Assembly: GCA_017616735.1 (NCBI GenBank)
Contig: JAFZXP010000026.1
Location: forward strand, 47,811-111,810
Length of the DNA: 64,000 nt
Reading direction: 5' to 3'
Source: Bacteroidales bacterium
GTDB taxonomy: Bacteria > Bacteroidota > Bacteroidia > Bacteroidales > F082
The translations under genes were made by a program, and so were the position numbers. This document shows positions 16,534 through 25,910 of this stretch, piece after piece. The notes beneath the pieces are model-generated. The model was given only the letters and a program-made list of their open reading frames with translations, made no database searches and had not been told where the DNA came from. How positions within the stretch are numbered: the first letter of the stretch is position 1; every line of letters begins with the position of its first letter.

Positions 16534-17144
16534 TAGCCGAAAAGGATTTTCTTTGTTGCCGGACGCAGGTAGTTGGAGATGAGCTGTGTAAACTCGTCAT
16601 CGGTGAAGCTGATAAGATAGCCGCCGCCCTGCGGAGCCACCTTGAAACCGCCGTTCATCTTCTTTGAGAACTCTACCCTAACTTCAGCTTTGAACATTTG
16701 GCCGATTTCATTCTTCACGAAAGGTTCCACATCTTTCTTGAGCGATTCAGGAAGTATCATGTCAAGCGCCACAGGCGATGCATTGTCAGGATTGAATGCC
16801 TTGACTATGTCTTTAACCAGTTCTTTAACGAAGTCGGCCGAGCTGAGTGATGCCTTCACGCCTTGTTCGGCGGCGTTTGTCACCACAAGCTTCTCAATTT
16901 CCTGCTTGGTGACGGCAATGCTCTGTGTGGCGGCCATTTTCACATCGGCAGCGACCTTGGTTTTAAGCTCATCGGCTTCTTTATTCGCTTGGTTTACAAT
17001 GCGTTCAGCCTCAGCCTTAGCGTCGTTGAGAATCTTTTCAGCCTCTTTCTTGGCATTTTCCACGATCTCCACAGCGTCGTGATTGGCTTTTTCGACACCA
17101 CGGTCGTAGATTTTCTTTGTTAAAATATCAAGTTGATTATCCAT
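16533..17144 (-). CDS. ntpE: V-type ATPase subunit E (peripheral stalk)
   Basis: Peripheral-stalk subunit. The 203-residue protein has a long N-terminal amphipathic helix rich in Ala, Lys and Glu (about residues 15-95), as in E/H stalks, and a globular C-terminal domain ending in GGGYLISFTDDEFTQLI..LRPA, typical of E subunits. It is the first V-ATPase gene and begins 12 bp after the gyrB stop codon, so it may be read from the gyrB promoter. No separate promoter fits in this gap. Overlaps the DUF2764 start by 1 nt. Confidence 0.88.
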   Translation of the reverse strand: MDNQLDILTKKIYDRGVEKANHDAVEIVENAKKEAEKILNDAKAEAERIVNQANKEADELKTKVAADVKMAATQSIAVTKQEIEKLVVTNAAEQGVKASLSSADFVKELVKDIVKAFNPDNASPVALDMILPESLKKDVEPFVKNEIGQMFKAEVRVEFSKKMNGGFKVAPQGGGYLISFTDDEFTQLISNYLRPATKKILFG

Positions 17145-17156
17145 AATCTGAAAATA

Positions 17157-19118
<1,962 letters not shown>

Positions 19119-19158
19119 CTATATTCTTTCAATTATTTACTATTATTCTAAAACCTCG

Positions 19159-19166
19159 CAAATTTA
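19159..19166 (-). promoter_or_regulatory. -7 element for gyrB and possibly the V-ATPase genes
   Basis: Reads TAAATTTG on the minus strand, fitting TAnnTTTG, 50 bp upstream of the gyrB ATG. No other promoter is apparent before ntpE. Confidence 0.45.
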
Positions 19167-19250
19167 AGAAATTTCTTTGAAATAACAATGAAAAAAATGA
19201 CGAGAAATAAAAAATTTTCCGTCATTTTTCAACACGTGAAATCACCGTTT

Positions 19251-20915
19251 TCAGAACTTGTATTTCAAGCCGACAAAAAGCTCAAAACCAGCGCTCGGAT
19301 AGTTGTAATAAAGCTGGTATTTCTGATGAAAAACATTGTGAATTTCGGCAAAAGCCGCCAAATCCGTCTGGATCTGATAGTCAGCGCCCACCTGGAAGTC
19401 GAAGGCCGGCTTCAGCTGCTGGCTGTTGCCATCCAAATCCATTGCCCAGCGCTTACCCAACAAGGTGGTGGCGGCGTTGAATTTCCATGTCTCATCCAGT
19501 TGATAATCGCCTCGCAAAGTCATGGTGAATGCCGGCTTGTACCAAGGGTGCTCTGTGCTGGTGTTTTTCAAAGTGTAGCTGTTGATTGACAATTCAGCGG
19601 CCAGATTCAGCTTGTCCATGGCTTTCCACCTCACATCGGCCAAAAAATTCACCACATTGTTATCCATAAACACCATGTCGAAAGCCTGCAGATGATATGT
19701 CGTCGCGTCCTCATCATACACAGCGTAGAAATCAGTGTCAGGCACATAAAACACGCTGTTTTTGATGTTACGGTAACGGACACCCAGATGCGCATCCACA
19801 TTGTTGACTATCTTGGCTTTCACACCACCCTGAAATTCGAAGGCTGTCTTTTCGTATCCAAGCTCGCCGAAACCGGTGAAATTGGTTGTCACAAACGGGT
19901 TTTCAGCCACTATATCGGCAAAGGTGTTTATCTTTGAGCGCCCGCCAAACTTGGCGTAAAACTCAAACATATTGTCAAGTATGAACACGCTCCCTGTTAC
20001 GTCGGGATATACGCTGATGTTGCCGCCTGTCTTGAAATCGATGCGGGCGCCAAGATGCAGATGGTAGAAATCGCCGCTCATGGCGAAATACGGATCGACC
20101 GCAATCAATGTCTGGCTTTGATCGAGATGATTGTAGCTAATCTCCACATCGGTGGCTATTGTCTGAAGGTCGTCGACCTTTTTGTTGCCGATCCAGTTGT
20201 CGGAATATGCAAAATGCACACTGCCGTTCAGCTGATGCTCAACCGTGCCGCCCATTATCCATGTGGCGCGATAGTCGGCGCCAATCTCATGGTAAAAACT
20301 GCGGTAGCTGGTGCCGTTGGCGAGCCATTTGGCGCCCAAATTGAACGAGTGGATATTGCGTCCGTTAGGATTCTCCGCATCGTCATAGGCGCGCAGGTGG
20401 TACATGTCGTATGTGTAGTCGCCGAAAGCGCGCAACTGTCCCGACTTGAACTTGTTGACCGTCATCAGGTTGAAGCCATTATTCATAAACGACGACTTCT
20501 TGTAGTCACTCATATCAAGCCACGACGAGAAATGGCGCACACCAACGCCGAGGCTCATGGTACGCGAGATGTCGGAATAGTGACGGAACAGGAACAAAGG
20601 CGACAAACGTGTGCCAAGACCGGCTTTAAGGAAGTTGTTTTTGCTTTCCACACCATACTCAACTTTATAGTTGATGGCACTCATAGTCTCCACTTCCATA
20701 TTGTAGCCGTAATTGAAATCTTTCGCCTCGGCCTTGTAATTGGGGATATTAAACTCGTTTTTAGGCGTTTCAGGGGTCTTCTGCAGACGCTCGGAACGCT
20801 TTATCTGCGGACGGTACGAGCCTTCGACTGTCACCTGTTCGTTATGCTGCTGCGCATTGGCAACCAATCCTACAAAAACCAACAGCACACTGATTATCAA
20901 TGATTTTGTTTTCAT
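19251..20915 (-). CDS. outer-membrane beta-barrel protein (TonB-receptor-like, no plug)
   Basis: A 554-residue protein with a Sec signal peptide (cleavage after about residue 21, VANAQ). After the signal comes a short conserved segment, VTVEGSYRPQIKRSERLQK. Alternating hydrophobic/aromatic strands then run to the last residue, F, as in outer-membrane barrels. Databases usually label such proteins TonB-dependent receptor, but I see no plug domain or TonB box. It starts 4 nt inside the end of the TPR gene (ATGA overlap), so the two are translationally coupled and may act together in the envelope. Function unknown. Confidence 0.75.
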   Translation of the reverse strand: MKTKSLIISVLLVFVGLVANAQQHNEQVTVEGSYRPQIKRSERLQKTPETPKNEFNIPNYKAEAKDFNYGYNMEVETMSAINYKVEYGVESKNNFLKAGLGTRLSPLFLFRHYSDISRTMSLGVGVRHFSSWLDMSDYKKSSFMNNGFNLMTVNKFKSGQLRAFGDYTYDMYHLRAYDDAENPNGRNIHSFNLGAKWLANGTSYRSFYHEIGADYRATWIMGGTVEHQLNGSVHFAYSDNWIGNKKVDDLQTIATDVEISYNHLDQSQTLIAVDPYFAMSGDFYHLHLGARIDFKTGGNISVYPDVTGSVFILDNMFEFYAKFGGRSKINTFADIVAENPFVTTNFTGFGELGYEKTAFEFQGGVKAKIVNNVDAHLGVRYRNIKNSVFYVPDTDFYAVYDEDATTYHLQAFDMVFMDNNVVNFLADVRWKAMDKLNLAAELSINSYTLKNTSTEHPWYKPAFTMTLRGDYQLDETWKFNAATTLLGKRWAMDLDGNSQQLKPAFDFQVGADYQIQTDLAAFAEIHNVFHQKYQLYYNYPSAGFELFVGLKYKF

Positions 20916-23900
20916 TCTGCATCCTCCTCATTCTTTAATTCTTCTTTCTCTATAGCCGCAAGCTTTTGTTGAGCAAGTTCCTTGGGCTCACCGCCTGGAT
21001 AGTTGTCGATAATGCTCTTGAGTGTCTCCTTGGCTTGGAACACATTGTCCTTGGCCACATAAACATCGCTCAACGTCACAAACGACATAGCCACGTAGTA
21101 GCTGAACGAGCTGAAATTGTCGGAGATATAAAACACGCTTTCCTCGGCTTCATCCAGGTTGCCCAGATTGTATTTAGTCAGCACCACATAGTATGCCGCT
21201 TCAGCACCCATAGCGCCGCGGTCTTTTTGCGAGCAGGCTTCCAACTTGGATAGCGCGCCACGATAGTCGTCTTTTTTGTACAACGACATGCCGACATAAT
21301 AATTAGCCTGGTTTTTCTTGTCTTTTGACAGCTCAGTCATAGCCAACAGCTCGTTGCCACATTCGATTGCCGCATCGTAATCGTCAAGTTTATAGCTGCA
21401 TTCCATCACGCCTTCAATCGCCTGCATCTTCAGCTTCTGATTCTCGGTAATCTGCCTCAGCCTTTGATAATAGGCTTTAGCCTTCGCAAAATCACCGGCT
21501 GTTTTCTCCATCGCGGCCAGCTTCAGCAGAGCATTGTCGGTGTAATCATTGTCGGGCTGCGCAATGATATATTCCAAATACGGCTTGGTTTCCGATTGAC
21601 GGCCCAGTTTTTCCAAAGATGTCTGTCCGTAGTAATTGATTTTCAGCATATAAGCTCCCTGCGGGAATTTTTGTATATACTGATCGACAGCACTAACGAC
21701 GTTTTCATACTGGCCTTGCTGGAAGAAATTCTCAGCTGTGGCAAACGAAACTGAATCCTGTTCGGTAACACTGGTTGCGATACCATTGGCACCGGTAAAC
21801 GCATAAAACTCGGAGGTGTTGTTCTGTTCCATGTAAATGTTACGCATGATGTTCAACGCCTCGCGAGCCTCTTCGGTATTCGGATAGTCTTTCACCACTT
21901 TTTGCAATGCTGCCAAAGCATTGTCATATTGATTGTCGTTGTAATACAACATTCCTATCTTCATCTGTCCCTGACGGGCATAAGCCGAACGCGGACGGTC
22001 TTTCACCAGTTTGCTGAAAGCCGCGATGGCCGAACGCTGGTCTTTGGTGCTCAGATGAGCCATTCCGATTTCATAAATCGCCCTGTCGTAGAACGACGAT
22101 GTGGAGTACTCCTTAACAAGACGGTCGAGGCTGTTGACCTTTGCGTTCATATTGCCCATAGCGCCATGGCCCATTCCCTGCTGGAACAGAGCATAGTCGG
22201 CATTGCGCTGGTCAAGCTTCATGGCGTTGCCGTATGCATTGATAGCCTTCTGATAGTTGCGTTCCATGAAATAACTGTCACCAATGCGCATCCATGCATC
22301 CGACTCATACGGTTTGTCGCCGTTAGTCATGTTGATGAAATAGTTAAACTCCTTGGTGGCGTTAGCGAAATTGCCCTTGGCATAGGCCAAATACCCAAGA
22401 TTGTAATGTGCCAATGGCATCAAATCGGTCTGACCCGAGCCTTCAGACTTCAAAAAGGCGCCGAAGAAACGCTCGGCATTGCCGTTGTCTTTCTTTTGCA
22501 TATAGCTGTCGGCCAGCCAGTAGTAAGCCTCGGCTTTGACAGTGGCAGGTGTTTTCTTGTTGTTGACTGTCTTGGTCAGGTATGAAACGGCTCCGTCATA
22601 GTCGGATGCGTTATAATCCTGAATTCCGATATCATAAGTTAGGCGGGCATAAATAGCCTGCATCTCATCGTTCAGATCGGGATATTTCTCCAAAGCGCGT
22701 ATGGCTTTGTTGTAGTCTTTGTTGTTAAGATACAAATGTATCACCAACAGGCGGGCCTCGTCCCTGCGTGGTGAATCGGGATGTTTACCGATGTATTCGT
22801 CAAGTTGAGTCACAGCCTCATTGAACGGATCAACTCCGCTTATAAAGCTCAGCATGGCGTAGTTGAACAGTGCGTCTTCGCTCATCTCGTGGTCAAAGTC
22901 GGTTTTATGCGCCACCAGATAGGCGTTGCGCGCAAACTTGTCCTGACCGGTCTGGCTGTAGCACTGCGCAAGATAATACGAAGCGTATTGCGCCAGTTCG
23001 TCGTCGTTGCGTTTCTTGGTGGCATTTTGGAAATTGGTGATGGCGCCTTCGTAGTCGCCTTGTTTCATCTTGCAGAAGCCAATCTGAAACTCCACCTCAC
23101 GAGCAAAGGGGCGTTTGCTGTTTTCTTGTGCAACAGTGTAGTATTCCAAAGCCTTGGCATAGTTCTGCTGTTCGTACCACGATTCAGCCACTATCAAAGC
23201 CAGCTCAGCCTTGCGTGTCTTGTCGGCGGCGGCCAGCACAGTGTCGGCGTCTTGAGTCACTGTGGCGTAGTTGCCCTCTACAAAATCTATCTGCATCAAA
23301 TAAAGCGGCACCACATCCTTGTATTTCGGCGACGACTCAATCTTTTTAAAATGAAACTTCGCCTCGTCGTATTTTTTGTTGACATATTGAATGTGAGCGT
23401 AGTAATAACGGGCGTCGTCGCCATAAGGGCTATCCATAAAAACGGCCTTGTAAAACAGAGGCGCCGCCTTGTCGATGTCGTTGGTCTGGTAATAGGCCAG
23501 GCCTTTCTTAAAGTAAAACTCAGCCCTGTCTTCCTTCGACAAAGCATCTTCGTTTATCACTTCATATTTTTTCAGAGCGTCGCGGTATTTTCTGTTTTTG
23601 AACAGAGTGTTGGCGTAGAGAAGGTCGGCTTTCGGAGCCAATGTGCTTGTAGGATTCTCCTTTGAAAACAGCATCAGTTGTTCCTCGCCCGCACCCATGT
23701 ACGACGAGCATGCGGCTTCGTAAAAACGGGCTTCAACCATCTTCTGCTCGCTCTGTCCGTCGCATATGCTCAGATAGCGGTTAAACAACTCGGCGGCCGA
23801 GCTGTAATTCTGGTTGTCGAACAAAGTCTTGGCCTCTTGAAACACGGCTTCGGGATCATAGCCATCAATCCTCTTTTGCGCTGATAATGAAGCTGTTACA

Positions 23901-23947
23901 AAAGTCAACAGAAGCGTTATTATGAATAATTTTCCTCTACTTGGCAT
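20912..23947 (-). CDS. large periplasmic tetratricopeptide-repeat protein
   Basis: A 1011-residue protein with a signal peptide (hydrophobic stretch 7-22, cleavage near SLSAQ). At least 15 TPR-like helical pairs are spread over nearly the whole length, recognisable by repeated patterns such as A..YY..A..L..YP. TPR arrays are protein-binding scaffolds, and YfgC/BamD- or gliding-type envelope roles are possible. The coupled partner is the beta-barrel protein downstream, with a 4-nt overlap. The pair is common in Bacteroidales but I know of no proven function. A near-match -7 element (TAAATTCG) lies upstream; the rnpB terminator precedes it. Confidence 0.8.
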   Translation of the reverse strand: MPSRGKLFIITLLLTFVTASLSAQKRIDGYDPEAVFQEAKTLFDNQNYSSAAELFNRYLSICDGQSEQKMVEARFYEAACSSYMGAGEEQLMLFSKENPTSTLAPKADLLYANTLFKNRKYRDALKKYEVINEDALSKEDRAEFYFKKGLAYYQTNDIDKAAPLFYKAVFMDSPYGDDARYYYAHIQYVNKKYDEAKFHFKKIESSPKYKDVVPLYLMQIDFVEGNYATVTQDADTVLAAADKTRKAELALIVAESWYEQQNYAKALEYYTVAQENSKRPFAREVEFQIGFCKMKQGDYEGAITNFQNATKKRNDDELAQYASYYLAQCYSQTGQDKFARNAYLVAHKTDFDHEMSEDALFNYAMLSFISGVDPFNEAVTQLDEYIGKHPDSPRRDEARLLVIHLYLNNKDYNKAIRALEKYPDLNDEMQAIYARLTYDIGIQDYNASDYDGAVSYLTKTVNNKKTPATVKAEAYYWLADSYMQKKDNGNAERFFGAFLKSEGSGQTDLMPLAHYNLGYLAYAKGNFANATKEFNYFINMTNGDKPYESDAWMRIGDSYFMERNYQKAINAYGNAMKLDQRNADYALFQQGMGHGAMGNMNAKVNSLDRLVKEYSTSSFYDRAIYEIGMAHLSTKDQRSAIAAFSKLVKDRPRSAYARQGQMKIGMLYYNDNQYDNALAALQKVVKDYPNTEEAREALNIMRNIYMEQNNTSEFYAFTGANGIATSVTEQDSVSFATAENFFQQGQYENVVSAVDQYIQKFPQGAYMLKINYYGQTSLEKLGRQSETKPYLEYIIAQPDNDYTDNALLKLAAMEKTAGDFAKAKAYYQRLRQITENQKLKMQAIEGVMECSYKLDDYDAAIECGNELLAMTELSKDKKNQANYYVGMSLYKKDDYRGALSKLEACSQKDRGAMGAEAAYYVVLTKYNLGNLDEAEESVFYISDNFSSFSYYVAMSFVTLSDVYVAKDNVFQAKETLKSIIDNYPGGEPKELAQQKLAAIEKEELKNEEDAE

Positions 23948-24010
23948 ACTGAAAAATTTTTTGCGAATTTATGAAAAAATAACGAGCTAAAAAAGGATTT
24001 AGTGTAAAAA

Positions 24011-24047
24011 TTTTTGCCTCTGAATTCATAAAATCCAGAGGCAAAAA
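24011..24047 (-). terminator. intrinsic terminator of rnpB
   Basis: A perfect 12-bp stem (TTTTTGCCTCTG / CAGAGGCAAAAA) with a 13-nt loop is followed on the minus strand by a T-rich run. It sits directly behind the RNase P RNA. Confidence 0.85.
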
Positions 24048-24048
24048 A

Positions 24049-24417
24049 TGAAAGGCATAAGCGGGATTCTGTACTCATTGCTGAGTGATTGTCATTTCTC
24101 CAATCCTGACGTCACCGTCAGGCTTTAGCAACCTACCCTCCCGGCTCGGACGAGCAGCCCTCAAACACCGGTATATTTGGTCTTGCAGCCCATAAGGTTT
24201 ACCTCGTTGCCGTGTCACCATGGCAACGCGTGAGCTCTTGCCTCGCGTTTTCACCCTTACCCTTCGACCCTTCGACATGCTCAGGGCTAATGGCGGTAAT
24301 TTTCTGTGGCACTTGCTGTCGTTGTCTCCAACGCCTTCCCGTTAGGAAGTATGGTGCTCTGCGCTGTCCCGACTTTCCTCACGCCGGCTTTCGCCAGCCT
24401 GCGACAATCGCCTTTCG
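24049..24417 (-). ncRNA. rnpB: RNase P RNA, bacterial class A
   Basis: Catalytic RNA of RNase P, which trims the 5' leaders of tRNA precursors. On the minus strand the conserved blocks appear in order: P1 arm GAAAGGC, GAGGAAAGTCGGGACAGC, AGAGCACC, ACAGAAAATTACCGCC, GGTAAGGGTGAAA, GCAAGAGCTCACGCG, GGGAGGGTAGGTTGC, ACAGAATCCCGCTTAT, and the pairing arm GCCTTTC (24050-24056). Length is about 370 nt. P12, between ACCGCC and GGTAAGGG, is made of CCCTGAGCATGTCGAAGGG followed by TCGAA, which looks like a dispersed repeat (complement of about 24260-24286). It has its own promoter at 24423-24451 and a terminator at 24011-24047. Ends are estimated from the P1 helix. Confidence 0.95.
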
Positions 24418-24422
24418 GGCTG

Positions 24423-24451
24423 CAAAATTACAAAAAATCTTGACATGTCAA
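24423..24451 (-). promoter_or_regulatory. rnpB promoter
   Basis: On the minus strand TTG (24449-24451) and TAATTTTG (24423-24430) are 18 bp apart. The -7 element ends 5 nt before the inferred RNA 5' end, the best-placed promoter in the window. Confidence 0.75.
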
Positions 24452-24458
24452 GATTTTT
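24433..24458. terminator. 26-bp perfect palindrome between beta-CASP gene and rnpB
   Basis: AAAAATCTTGACA/TGTCAAGATTTTT is fully self-complementary; read as RNA it gives a 10-bp stem with loop CATG followed by a U run. It fits an intrinsic terminator for the upstream beta-CASP gene. It also covers the -33 region of the rnpB promoter, so an operator role is possible. Confidence 0.6.
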
Positions 24459-24459
24459 A

Positions 24460-24507
24460 GTTAGGAGTTAGGAATTAACTTCTAACTCCTAACTGCTAAC
24501 TTCTAAC
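24460..24507. repeat. inverted heptamer arrays after the beta-CASP gene
   Basis: GTTAGGAGTTAG (24460-24471) pairs with CTAACTCCTAAC (24482-24493). The right arm continues as TTCTAAC, TCCTAAC, TGCTAAC, TTCTAAC units up to 24507, where the complement of the gene's TAG stop codon begins (24507-24509). Confidence 0.85.
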
Positions 24508-25910
24508 TAAATTTTAAAAGTTTCCCCCGGTTCCGGAATCACAATATCTTTGAATCCGTTGTTTTTCTTCAGATATTTCGCGTATGTCTCCTGCACCTTG
24601 GCCTCGCCGTGCACGATGAACACTTTCTTCACCTTGTCGGGATCCTGGCATTTCAGATACTCCGACATCTCACTGTAGTCGCCGTGACCGCTGAAAGTGT
24701 CGATGCTGTAAATCTCGGCGTTCACCTTGTGCGGCATTCCAAAGATTGAAATCTCTTTCTCGCCGGATAAAATCCTAGCGCCTAAGGTCGTTGGAGAGCA
24801 ATAACCTATCGAAAGCACCGAGTTTTTAGGGTTGTCGATGTTGTTCGCCAAGTGGTGCTTCACCCTACCCGCCTCCATCATGCCCGACGCCGAGATGATG
24901 ATGCACGGCTCCTTGGTCTCGTTCAACGACTTGCTCATCTCCACACTGGTAATGTAATGCAAGCTGTTGAATCCGAACGGGTCGTCGTCGTATCTCAAGA
25001 CCTCGGCCACGTCTTTGTTGAACTCTTCGAGGTGCATTCTGAAGATGGTGGTGGCGTTGGTAGCCAACGGGCTGTCGACATAAACCGGGATGCGCGGCAG
25101 CTTACCGGCGTTGTAAAAGTTGTTCAGAATATACACAATCTCCTGCGTACGGCCGATGGCAAACGACGGTATGATCAACTTGCCTTTCTTCTCGACGCAA
25201 GTGTGATGGATTACCTCCAAAAGCTTAGCTTCAGCGTCTTCTTTATCTTCATGAAGCCTGTCGCCGTAGGTGCTCTCCGTGATAAGATAATCGCATTGCG
25301 GAAATCTCGCCGGCGGCTTCAACAGATAGTTCGACTGGCGTCCGATATCGCCTGTATATCCAATCTGTGTGATATGTCCGTTCTCATCGATTCTGATAGT
25401 GGCACAGGCGCTGCCGAGCATATGGCCTGTGTTGTAAAACTTCACGCTGATGTTGTTATCGATATAAAAACGGCGGTTTGCCTCGGTGGTGATAAACAGC
25501 TGCAGACATTCACGGGCGTCTTTCTCGGTGTAGATCGGCTCCACGCGTTTCAATCCTTGGCGCGAGCGTTTTTTATTAAACCAATGGGTATCACTTTCCT
25601 GTATAAAACCGCTGTCGGGCAGCATGATGGAGCACAACTCGCGCGTCTCAGGCGTACATATCACCGAGCCGCGGAATCCTTTCTTATAGAAATAAGGTAT
25701 CAATCCAGAATGGTCGATGTGGGCATGAGTCAAAATGATGCAGTCAATCTCCTCTGGATCAACCATGATATTGCGGTTCATGGCATCGGTTTCCAGACCC
25801 TTACCCTGAAACATTCCGCAATCAAGCAACAATTTCTTGCCTTTGTCGGTGACGATCAAATGCTTACTGCCTGTCACCTCGCGTGCAGCGCCTATAAATT
25901 TTATCTTCAT
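24507..25910 (-). CDS. MBL-fold beta-CASP RNA-processing nuclease
   Basis: Metallo-beta-lactamase-fold protein with a beta-CASP and RNA-specificity (RMMBL) domain, a family of zinc-dependent RNases including CPSF-73-like enzymes. The 467 residues show the metal motif HAHIDH at 62-67, a beta-CASP insert, SASGMMEAGRVKHHL, and C-terminal FSGHGDYSEM and FIVHGE motifs. Expected role: RNA 3' processing or decay in the cytoplasm. The start overlaps the stop of the upstream Rgp-like gene by 4 nt (ATGA), so it may be translated from the protease transcript. The stop codon abuts a heptamer array. Substrate is not known. Confidence 0.9.
   Translation of the reverse strand: MKIKFIGAAREVTGSKHLIVTDKGKKLLLDCGMFQGKGLETDAMNRNIMVDPEEIDCIILTHAHIDHSGLIPYFYKKGFRGSVICTPETRELCSIMLPDSGFIQESDTHWFNKKRSRQGLKRVEPIYTEKDARECLQLFITTEANRRFYIDNNISVKFYNTGHMLGSACATIRIDENGHITQIGYTGDIGRQSNYLLKPPARFPQCDYLITESTYGDRLHEDKEDAEAKLLEVIHHTCVEKKGKLIIPSFAIGRTQEIVYILNNFYNAGKLPRIPVYVDSPLATNATTIFRMHLEEFNKDVAEVLRYDDDPFGFNSLHYITSVEMSKSLNETKEPCIIISASGMMEAGRVKHHLANNIDNPKNSVLSIGYCSPTTLGARILSGEKEISIFGMPHKVNAEIYSIDTFSGHGDYSEMSEYLKCQDPDKVKKVFIVHGEAKVQETYAKYLKKNNGFKDIVIPEPGETFKI

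Noticed and set aside
24075-24460. Small open frames in the 24.1-24.5 kb region
   Set aside because: The region is RNase P RNA with conserved blocks in the right order.
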